This document shows positions 5,937 through 12,054 of a stretch of 16,390 nucleotides of DNA, one piece after another. This stretch comes from CAYGDT01 sp964348745 (GTDB lineage: Bacteria; Patescibacteriota; Gracilibacteria; Peribacterales; Peribacteraceae): the NCBI GenBank assembly GCA_964348745.1, contig CAYGDT010000030.1:1-16390 (forward strand), read 5' to 3'. Made by a program: the position numbers and the translations under genes. Numbering within the stretch: position 1 is the first letter of the stretch; the number at the start of each line of letters is the position of its first letter. A model generated the notes under the pieces. That model saw nothing but the letters and a program-made list of their open reading frames with translations, was not told the DNA's origin and ran no database searches.

Positions 5937-8144
5937 TTAACCCTTCTTCGGTTTCAAAGGAAGCATCACAGTAAACGTCGAGCCCTTGTCTTCCGTACTC
6001 TCAACGACAATGTCACCATCCAGATTTCCGATGATCATCTTCGAGATATACAGCCCGAGGCCGTTGCCGTCCGTATCGAGCTTGCGCACATTGTCCGCGC
6101 GGAACAAACGCTGGAACAATCGCTTTAGATCCTTCTTTGGAATACCGATGCCCGTATCGGAAACTGCGATGGTAACGTGCTTTCCTTTCTCCACCATCGT
6201 CACGTCGATCGTTCCGCCTTTCTGCGTGTATTTCACGGCATTACTGAAGAGGTTTTTGAAGACGACATGGAGCAGCACGGAATCTGTGAGCATGTAGATT
6301 TTTTTCTTTGGTAAACGGATCGATAGTGAAATGTTGCGATCTTTGGCCATGACCCGGAGTTCTTCGGTCAGTTCGGTAATCAGTGTCGTCAACTCGACAG
6401 AGTCTCGTTGCGGAGTGATATCGCCGCCCTCCAGACGCGCAGCGTGCAGCAACGCATCAATCAGGCTGCTCATGCGTTTTGCCGCGATCTGCATTTCATC
6501 GACGTATTCGCGTTGTTCCGCATCCAGTGTTTTCTCGTCCGCCAGTAACTCGATGTACCACTGCAGACTGGAGAGCGGCGTGCGCAGCTGATGTGATGCG
6601 AGCGAAATGAATTCTGATTTCAAGTAGTCTACGCGCCGTTCCTCGGTAATATCCTGCATGACGATAATGACGCCGATCGGTTTGCCGTCTTGGATCAATG
6701 GCTTGACCACCATCCACACAGGAATGAGGATATTATCTTTTCGCATCACGCAGTAATGCAGGTCAGGCGAGGAGCGTGTTTCACTGTGCTTCTTCAGTGC
6801 GCGGTATACGGGGTGTTTTACACCGATCAGACGCTTTTGGTGCAGGCGAATATCGAGGACATCCTCATACTTCTTGAAACTGCAATCACCGTCCTTGCAC
6901 TGCAGCAACAGAGAAGCAGCAGGATTTGCGTTGGTGATGACCCCATGTTCGTCGATCATGATCACCGCACTTTCAACAGACTCCAGAATGGTCCTGTCTT
7001 TGAGATACTGATCCCGCAATTCTTCCGTTCGTTTTTCGATCTCGTCTTCAAGATGCGCGTAGATGTTCTTTAGGCGTACCGCCATGTCCGCTGCGATCTT
7101 CTCGAGCACCTCCACTTCGTCGCCATTCGTCGCTGTGCGACGCAATTTCCAGTTTCCGGGGCCAAGCAGTCGCATATTGTCTGTCAGTGTGATCAATGGA
7201 TCCGTGAGTTTCCGTGTCAGCAGAAGAGTCGCATACGCGGCAAGCAGAATCAGCAAGAGACTCTTGGTAACGAGTGCTATCGCCATGGACTGCATACCCT
7301 GCATGGCCTCGACTTGATCTGTATTCACCGCAAGACCCCAACCCAATGCAGGGATGTACCGGTACGCAGCAAAGACCGAACGACCATCGTAATTGATTGC
7401 CGGTCCCGCACCTTCATTCGCGCCAACCGCAAGCGCGATCGGTAACGCTTCTTTCGATTGCGTTGCACTGCTTCCGAGTGAGAGAGGACTGCGTTTCCCC
7501 GGAGCATATAAATTATTCATGAGAATCAGTTCTCCGTTTTCCTCTTTGGCGATCAGCACTTCGCCGGAAGTTCCAAGGAACGGCACCGAGAAGATGCTAC
7601 TTAGAAATTCACGCAGTGAGTAGCTGATTGCCAGTACGCCCGCGTTTCGAGTTGGAGCATAGACAACGTATCCGTCCCAACCCTCCTTATCACGCGAAGG
7701 AACGAGTGTCGTCGCTGTAACGGGCATCCACTCTTTCATAGGCAATCCTGCGTGGGCCGTTGCCTGTCCATTTCCATTAAATACCGAAATACCCAACGCA
7801 GGAACACCTTCGGACTGCATGGTTTCGAGGAGTGTTGTGAGTGTCTTTGTGCCATCTGCATCGCTCAGAATGCTCTGGACATCGGATTGTTTTGCAAGCA
7901 GCGCTGTCCGTTCACGATCAGCAAGAATACGGCTGGAGATCGCGTCTTCCTTTGCATTGGCGATGGAAGAAATTTGAGAAAGGATACGTTGCCGCAGCAG
8001 AAGGCGTGACGTGAGATATGCGGACGCCGAGAGTGTGAGTGCTGTGCAGGCAATCAAGAGAACAGCCTGCGTTATTGCACGCGCACGTATACTTTTACGC
8101 ATGGGTACCGCCGGCAATGTCTTCGTTGGAATCCGTTCTTTCAT
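5937..8144 (-). CDS. Membrane sensor histidine kinase (extracytoplasmic sensor, HAMP, PAS, HisKA, HATPase)
   Basis: This 735-aa protein senses an outside signal and autophosphorylates. An N-terminal helix (AVLLIACTALTLSASAYL) is followed by an extracytoplasmic region of about 240 residues resembling dCACHE sensors, with NGNGQATAHAGLP and GWDGYVVYAPTRNAGVLAISY. A second helix (SLLLILLAAYATLLL) leads to a HAMP-like stretch and a coiled coil. A PAS domain begins at ILESVESAVIMIDEHG. The H-box ASHQLRTPLSSL has the phospho-acceptor H518. The ATPase domain has the N-box NLFSNAVKY (N635), DTGIGIP and GNGLGLYISKMI, so catalysis should be intact. No receiver domain and no response regulator gene is adjacent, so it is an orphan here. 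It lies downstream of the pilin genes on the same strand but behind a terminator. The signal is unknown. Confidence 0.93.
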   Translation of the reverse strand: MKERIPTKTLPAVPMRKSIRARAITQAVLLIACTALTLSASAYLTSRLLLRQRILSQISSIANAKEDAISSRILADRERTALLAKQSDVQSILSDADGTKTLTTLLETMQSEGVPALGISVFNGNGQATAHAGLPMKEWMPVTATTLVPSRDKEGWDGYVVYAPTRNAGVLAISYSLREFLSSIFSVPFLGTSGEVLIAKEENGELILMNNLYAPGKRSPLSLGSSATQSKEALPIALAVGANEGAGPAINYDGRSVFAAYRYIPALGWGLAVNTDQVEAMQGMQSMAIALVTKSLLLILLAAYATLLLTRKLTDPLITLTDNMRLLGPGNWKLRRTATNGDEVEVLEKIAADMAVRLKNIYAHLEDEIEKRTEELRDQYLKDRTILESVESAVIMIDEHGVITNANPAASLLLQCKDGDCSFKKYEDVLDIRLHQKRLIGVKHPVYRALKKHSETRSSPDLHYCVMRKDNILIPVWMVVKPLIQDGKPIGVIIVMQDITEERRVDYLKSEFISLASHQLRTPLSSLQWYIELLADEKTLDAEQREYVDEMQIAAKRMSSLIDALLHAARLEGGDITPQRDSVELTTLITELTEELRVMAKDRNISLSIRLPKKKIYMLTDSVLLHVVFKNLFSNAVKYTQKGGTIDVTMVEKGKHVTIAVSDTGIGIPKKDLKRLFQRLFRADNVRKLDTDGNGLGLYISKMIIGNLDGDIVVESTEDKGSTFTVMLPLKPKKG

Positions 8145-8162
8145 GGTTTAGAAAATCTTATT

Positions 8163-8171
8163 ATTTTACCA
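8163..8171 (-). promoter_or_regulatory. Candidate extended -10 promoter of the histidine kinase
   Basis: The minus strand has TGGTAAAAT, a TGn extended -10 box, 18 nt before the ATG at 8144. The -35 region is poor. Its position just after the pilin terminator makes a separate promoter reasonable. Confidence 0.35.
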
Positions 8172-8194
8172 TAAATTTGAATTTTGAGTATGCT

Positions 8195-8219
8195 AAAAGC
8201 CCCCGGAAACCGAGGGCTT
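8195..8219 (-). terminator. Intrinsic terminator of the downstream major-type pilin
   Basis: In minus-strand RNA, AAGCCCUCGG pairs with CCGGGGGCUU (10 bp with one G-U) around a UUU loop and runs into UUUU. It lies 25 nt after the pilin stop and before the kinase gene. Confidence 0.8.
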
Positions 8220-8243
8220 GCAAGCTTTAAATTTTGGCTAATA

Positions 8244-8795
8244 TTAGCGTGTTACGCTGATTGTTGTGTTCTCGGCAAACGGAGAATAGACCGTCACACG
8301 GCCGTTTGGATCTTTCACGATATCGTAGCCGGCATAACTGTCACTGTCGGCGGGCGTACCACTCGGATCGGCGGGCGTGCTGACAACGTACGATCCATTG
8401 AGCACATCAAGATCGCAACCAAGGTCGGCATCGGCACCATCTACCCCATCACCGACAACGACATCGGCATCGGAACCGGTATCGAACCCTGCGCATGCAG
8501 AGCTGTCTGTACACACTCCTTTGCGCGTCGTGTCAATGCAGGTCGGCAAGTTGCCGGTGTTATCAATCGCGTACTGATACACCGCATTGAGAATGGTGTT
8601 GACGTCGCTGCGGCGCTGCGCGTCGCGTGCGTCGGCCAACTGCTTTGTCGGGTTGATCGCTACGATCACGATGGATGCGAGGATTGCAATGATACCGATG
8701 ACGAGCAGAAGCTCGATGAGTGTGAAACCACGGCGAAGCTGGCGGAGACGGGTAAATCCTGCTTGCCCTGAGCAGGGTCGAAGGGAACGTTTCAT
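8244..8795 (-). CDS. Type IV pilin (major-type, copy 1) with repeat-derived leader
   Basis: This 183-aa prepilin should be cleaved by prepilin peptidase after G23 in RRGFTLIELLLV, leaving F24 and Glu at mature +5. The hydrophobic helix LLLVIGIIAILASIVIVAI and the segments NPTKQL and DAQRRSDVNTILNAVYQYA are typical of CPR pilins. The globular half is Asp/Gly-rich with three cysteines and ends ISVTR-like (TTISVTR). The start ATG 8795 is chosen because its MKRS matches the paralogue at 9362 and because an extended -10 box at 8824-8832 excludes the upstream ATG 8837. Relative to the paralogue the leader carries an in-frame gain of 18 residues, partly encoded by a palindromic repeat. The upstream gap is pyrimidine-rich, with no SD. 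The gene is bracketed by terminators, so it is probably monocistronic. It would be a fibre subunit or alternative major pilin. Confidence 0.9.
   Translation of the reverse strand: MKRSLRPCSGQAGFTRLRQLRRGFTLIELLLVIGIIAILASIVIVAINPTKQLADARDAQRRSDVNTILNAVYQYAIDNTGNLPTCIDTTRKGVCTDSSACAGFDTGSDADVVVGDGVDGADADLGCDLDVLNGSYVVSTPADPSGTPADSDSYAGYDIVKDPNGRVTVYSPFAENTTISVTR
8766..8785. repeat. Palindromic repeat inside the pilin leader
   Basis: CCCTGAGC, AGG, GTCGAAGGG: the same frame as the RNase P RNA insert (5530-5569) and the same core as 5020-5055. It is read in frame as part of LRPCSGQA, residues 5-12 of the prepilin leader, which is removed on maturation. Confidence 0.8.
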
Positions 8796-8823
8796 AGGAA
8801 GAGGGGGGAGGAGAAACCGTATG

Positions 8824-8832
8824 ATTGTATCA
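8824..8832 (-). promoter_or_regulatory. Extended -10 promoter of pilin copy 1
   Basis: The minus strand reads TGATACAAT, a TGn extended -10 box, between the terminator of the upstream pilin and ATG 8795. The predicted leader is about 22 nt. A -35 would fall in the T-tract of the terminator and is poor. Confidence 0.45.
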
Positions 8833-8842
8833 CGCATGCAAT

Positions 8843-8878
8843 AAAAAAAACCTCCCCACCACGCGAGGAGGTTTTTTT
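8843..8878 (-). terminator. Intrinsic terminator of pilin copy 2
   Basis: In minus-strand RNA, AAAAAAACCTCC and GGAGGTTTTTTTT pair across an 11-nt loop, ending in an 8-U tract. It follows the pilin stop at 8895 by 16 nt. The symmetrical A and T tracts mean it could also work on the plus strand. Confidence 0.88.
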
Positions 8879-8894
8879 AGACAGATACAATCTA

Positions 8895-9362
8895 TTACCG
8901 AGTCACCGTGATCTCTGCATTCTCCGCTTCAGGAGAGCTGACCGTCACGCGGCCGTTGGGATCTTTGATGATATCGTATCCGGCATACTCCACAGAATCG
9001 CCTCCCGGTGCGCCGCTCGGATCGGTCGGGATGTTCACCAAATAGGAACCGGTCAGAACATCGAGGTTGCATCCTGCAGCAGGTCCGCCACTGGTGCCCG
9101 GATTGTATGCAGCACAGTCGCTGCCACCGGTACAGACACCTTTGCCGGTTGTCGTAATGCAGGTCGGCAAGTTACCGTTGTTATCAATCGCGTACTGATA
9201 CACCGCATTGAGAATGGTGTTGACGTCACTGCGGCGCTGCGCGTCGCGTGCGTCGGCCAGCTGCTTTGTCGGGTTGATCGCTACGATCACGATGGATGCG
9301 AGGATCGCAATGATACCGATGACGAGCAGAAGCTCGATGAGGGTAAAGCCTGAACGTTTCAT
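8895..9362 (-). CDS. Type IV pilin (major-type, copy 2)
   Basis: This 155-aa prepilin has an unusually short leader, MKRSG, cleaved before FTLIE (Glu at +5). It has the same hydrophobic helix and the same INPTKQL and DAQRRSDVNTILNAVYQYA segments as copy 1. The C-terminal half has cysteines at CITTTGKGVC, DC and GC and ends AEITVTR. Over 189 nt (9162-9350 against 8541-8729) the two genes differ at about eight positions by eye, and then diverge. This points to recent duplication or gene conversion of the assembly half. The gene has its own upstream region, with direct repeats and a TACAAT box, and a strong terminator. It is probably the fibre pilin, expressed at higher level than the minor pilins upstream. 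The leader mRNA is pyrimidine-rich (CTTTCCCCCTCTCTC) with no SD. Confidence 0.92.
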   Translation of the reverse strand: MKRSGFTLIELLLVIGIIAILASIVIVAINPTKQLADARDAQRRSDVNTILNAVYQYAIDNNGNLPTCITTTGKGVCTGGSDCAAYNPGTSGGPAAGCNLDVLTGSYLVNIPTDPSGAPGGDSVEYAGYDIIKDPNGRVTVSSPEAENAEITVTR

Positions 9363-9434
9363 GAGAGAGAGGGGGAAAGACGGACAAGAAAATGTTCCCT
9401 TAGGATACTCTGGAACTTCCGTCGGTTGCTCGTC

Positions 9435-9501
9435 ATTGTAGTACTAGTTTTTTATACAAGAAGGAAGTTGTGTTGACGATAATGCGTGACTAGTTTTTCA
9501 T
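9435..9501 (-). promoter_or_regulatory. Upstream region of pilin copy 2: -10 box and direct repeats
   Basis: The minus strand has TACAAT (complement of 9435-9440), which would start a 5' UTR of about 66 nt. Just upstream are two direct repeats, ACTAGTTTTTTAT (9443-9455) and ACTAGTTTTTCAT (9489-9501, plus-strand reading), 46 nt apart. They could be operator sites; that is inference. The -35 is not convincing. Confidence 0.4.
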
Positions 9502-9502
9502 G

Positions 9503-10114
9503 TTATCCGCACGGCAAACTCACATCTGTATTCGTGCACGTCGTGTCAACGCAGTATTGCCAAGAATACACGCCCTCTGTGCAGCTTGGATTTTCGCAGG
9601 AGCATGGAGGGTTGGGTGCGTCGTCCGGAAAGAGTGAAACCAGTGCTTCAAACTGTCTAACGTAATGTACGGGCGTCGTCAGCGCGATATCCCGTGTGAC
9701 TGTAAAACGCAGCAGAACGCTCGGAGTATTTTCCAGCGCAGAAGTATTCGTTACGCTCATGTCGCTGATCATCACCTCATCGGTGCTCAAACGCCGTACG
9801 GAATTTCCTTCGCCTACGTATAAGTATGCGCCGGAAAGACTGAGAATTGTGGGGTGCAGATCGCTGTCATGCAGTTCCAGCGCGAGTACGCTACCAGAAG
9901 AACCGGACGGAGGATCCAGGACACGCTCGGCATTGCGAATGCGATGCGTTATTGTTTGGAGCAACTGAATACCTGACTGCTCCACAATGGCAATGGTCTG
10001 CTGCCGAATGCGTTGCTCGGACGTCATGAAGAAAAACGACAACAATACGCCGGAACTCAACGCGAAAAACGCAAGGAAGAGCAGGAGTTCGACGAGGGTG
10101 GTGCCACGGCGCAT
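9503..10114 (-). CDS. PilW-like minor prepilin with cysteine-rich tail
   Basis: The 203-aa prepilin starts at ATG 10114, one base after the TAA of the PilX-like gene, so translation is probably coupled. Longer in-frame starts upstream would run back through that gene and are rejected. The leader is MRRG, cleaved before TTLVE (Glu at +5), followed by the hydrophobic LLLFLAFFALSSGVLLSFFF. The mature part has the PilW/GspJ look: QLLQTITHRIRNAERVLDPP, then beta-rich sequence. The last 35 residues hold six cysteines (PPCSCENPSC, YCVDTTC, PC), an unusual tail that may be disulfide-bonded. Its place after two other minor prepilins suggests a role in the initiation or tip complex. The family assignment rests on N-terminal pattern and gene order. 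Confidence 0.85.
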   Translation of the reverse strand: MRRGTTLVELLLFLAFFALSSGVLLSFFFMTSEQRIRQQTIAIVEQSGIQLLQTITHRIRNAERVLDPPSGSSGSVLALELHDSDLHPTILSLSGAYLYVGEGNSVRRLSTDEVMISDMSVTNTSALENTPSVLLRFTVTRDIALTTPVHYVRQFEALVSLFPDDAPNPPCSCENPSCTEGVYSWQYCVDTTCTNTDVSLPCG

Positions 10115-10115
10115 A

Positions 10116-10574
10116 TTAGTAGGAACAAGAAGTAATCGACGCCACTTCCTGCCAAGAGTATATCCGAACACTCGGCAGCAGGCGCTCAACAATGATCTCC
10201 ATCCGACGTGTATGGTTTCCAAAGCTTCCCTCGGTGCAAACGGTTCGGTTCTCGTTTCCGTAGCCACCGGGCTGGAGAATAAAACAATCTCCATCGGGCA
10301 GTGACACTGTTTCATTGCCACTAAAGTTGCTGTCGCGCAGCAGTAAACTCAATCCGATCTCCGCGCATGACTGTGCGTTCTCCAGCGCCTGAGCGGAAGA
10401 CTGGAATGTTATGCCATTTTGCAATGAAGCAATGGAGAGCAAAAGATATGAACTGAGAACGGAAACGGCAATCGCCGTCACGAAGAGAACGGAAATAAGA
10501 TAGATGTATCCGCAACGCTTCGAATGGCGAATGGCGAATGGCGAATGGCGAATGATTGAGAGATTGCGGTTCAT
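10116..10574 (-). CDS. PilX-like minor prepilin with tandem-repeat leader
   Basis: This 152-aa prepilin overlaps the preceding gene by ATGA (ATG 10572-10574, TGA 10571-10573), which fixes the start. Cleavage is expected after G22 in KRCGYIYLISVLF. No Glu stands at mature +5, a trait shared with PilX/GspK-type minor pilins that cap or prime the fibre. The helix YIYLISVLFVTAIAVSVLSSYLLL is followed by SSAQALENAQSCAEIGLSLLL, typical of this group. Residues 7-18 (IIRHSPFAIRHS) are encoded by five copies of a 7-nt repeat (10521-10555). Because 3 x 7 = 21 nt, the protein repeats every seven residues (IRHSPFA, then IRHS). The gene lies between the propeller pilin and the PilW-like pilin in the same operon. 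Confidence 0.85.
   Translation of the reverse strand: MNRNLSIIRHSPFAIRHSKRCGYIYLISVLFVTAIAVSVLSSYLLLSIASLQNGITFQSSAQALENAQSCAEIGLSLLLRDSNFSGNETVSLPDGDCFILQPGGYGNENRTVCTEGSFGNHTRRMEIIVERLLPSVRIYSWQEVASITSCSY
10521..10555. repeat. Perfect heptanucleotide tandem repeat in coding sequence
   Basis: Four perfect copies of CGAATGG and a fifth, CGAATGA, are read on the plus strand. The array lies inside the leader-peptide codons of the PilX-like prepilin. A gain or loss of one unit would shift the reading frame. Confidence 0.9.
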
Positions 10575-12010
10575 GCGGGCTTGAGGAATATCACAGCGGA
10601 GTTGGTGAGCAGTAACACACGATCATGGAGAATATCGTAGAGCACACCGCGCCCGTTTCCGGTCGATGTGTCGTACGTATCGATGATGGGATTGCCGCCC
10701 GCTGCGAAAGTTGCAATATTCAGTATTAGAAGTTCTTGCATATCATGACCGGTGGCGGCAAATGCATACGCACCTGTGGGGTCAGCATCCACGCCGTTGA
10801 CATCGGCACCTGCCTCCATACTATTTGGGTTCGCCATAGGCACGGGGCTGCTGCTGATCCCAAAGAGATACAACTCCTCGGTGACATCGCCTTGGCGACG
10901 ACCAAGAAGCAGAAAATCACCGACGGGAACAAGCGATGTGGCATCGGGCGTATCGGTCAAATTAAAGCCTTCATCGGGAGCGAATTGCAAATTCGTATCA
11001 TCGAAAGCATCAACCACTTTCAGTTCCATCGTATCGAGCGAATTGCCTAGGTAGGCATATCCATTAGTGAGACGAATGTCTGCGTAGGAGGAACCGGGAT
11101 CGTTCAAATCATCCAATGCGACCGCTACTGCGGGACTTAAAACATCGTAGGTGAAGAGTTCGCTCTCGCCCACATCTTCCGCGCAGGCGATAAACAATGT
11201 TTCATCGAAGAAGGCGATCGAACGGGCATTGCCGCTCCCCGGAACATTGATGTTTCCAAGCAGATCGTCACTGCTAAAGTTCGCGGGATCGCTGATATCA
11301 TAGATGCGGATTTCCGAGCTGCTGTCGCCGGTCACCACATAGAGATTGTTTCCTGCAACAAGTACATCGTACCCCGCAGCACCAAGATCAAATGCATCTG
11401 CGATGCGCACCGGCGCTGCCGTATTGTTGATATCAAAGACGTAGAGCCCGACGCCTCCATCGGACACTTCGCTTGTGACGAATGCATAGTTTCCCGCAAT
11501 CGCTGCCTGGTTAAAGAGGGGTGTTCCATCATCGGTGTATGCACCATCGAGGGAAGCGTTCGACCAGTCTCCGATGATTTGCTGTCTTCGCCAATTGCTC
11601 AGTTGCGCAGTCAGGGCGGTGCTCCCCGAACCTTTGACGCCAAAACTCCAATCGGTGACGGCAGTCGCGCTATAACGATCATCATCCACGGCTACCAAGG
11701 TGATATTGGTTACAAATCCGTCATCCGTCGTAACACCCGATCCGGAAAGTTCCCAGACGCCATCTTCACTCAGTCGTACGCCGAACGTTCCCTCTTCCAA
11801 AGAGGAAAAATCTCTGTCGCGAACGGCGCGTACGGCGGTCACCGCTTTTTGGTTGAGAAAAATTGCACGGATACGATCACCGCTCCGCAGCATTCCTTGT
11901 TGCGAAAATAGTATCGCATAGACCACTCCCGATACCACGATGGCAAATACCGCTGAGCCGACGAGCACATCGAGAAACAGCACACCCGGACGCTTTGCGC
12001 AAAATGCCAT
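10571..12010 (-). CDS. Modular prepilin with C-terminal seven-bladed LVIVD-type beta-propeller
   Basis: The 479-aa protein opens with a prepilin signal: MAFCAKRPG, cleavage, then VLFLDVLVGSAVFAIVVSGVVYAI, with Asp rather than Glu at mature +5. Residues to about 145 look like a PilV/GspI-type pilin (LNQKAVTAVRAVRDRDFSSL). The rest consists of about seven repeats of 40-50 residues, each with a YAFV/LYVV strand and a LYVFDI or IRIYDISDP strand (for example NLYVVTGDSSSEIRIYDISD). This is the pattern of LVIVD propellers. The domain would be displayed outside the cell on the pilus; adhesion or ligand binding is inference. PilY1 is a known propeller-bearing pilus tip protein, but it is not a pilin. 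The start follows the giant prepilin by 44 nt; the end overlaps the PilX-like gene. Confidence 0.88.
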   Translation of the reverse strand: MAFCAKRPGVLFLDVLVGSAVFAIVVSGVVYAILFSQQGMLRSGDRIRAIFLNQKAVTAVRAVRDRDFSSLEEGTFGVRLSEDGVWELSGSGVTTDDGFVTNITLVAVDDDRYSATAVTDWSFGVKGSGSTALTAQLSNWRRQQIIGDWSNASLDGAYTDDGTPLFNQAAIAGNYAFVTSEVSDGGVGLYVFDINNTAAPVRIADAFDLGAAGYDVLVAGNNLYVVTGDSSSEIRIYDISDPANFSSDDLLGNINVPGSGNARSIAFFDETLFIACAEDVGESELFTYDVLSPAVAVALDDLNDPGSSYADIRLTNGYAYLGNSLDTMELKVVDAFDDTNLQFAPDEGFNLTDTPDATSLVPVGDFLLLGRRQGDVTEELYLFGISSSPVPMANPNSMEAGADVNGVDADPTGAYAFAATGHDMQELLILNIATFAAGGNPIIDTYDTSTGNGRGVLYDILHDRVLLLTNSAVIFLKPA

Positions 12011-12054
12011 ACGGATATGGTAGCAGATGAGAAAGGTTTGGCAGACCTTCCCGG

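Noticed and set aside
8184..8771. Plus-strand open frame (195 aa) over pilin copy 1
   Set aside because: Antisense to a clear pilin; it contains the terminator and repeat sequences.
9503..10321. Longer version of the PilW-like gene starting upstream
   Set aside because: It would overlap most of the PilX-like gene; the prepilin leader MRRG|TTLVE places the start at 10114.
10521..10555. CRISPR-like tandem repeat
   Set aside because: Units of 7 nt without spacers are a microsatellite; no cas genes or 25-40 nt repeats with spacers were seen in the window.
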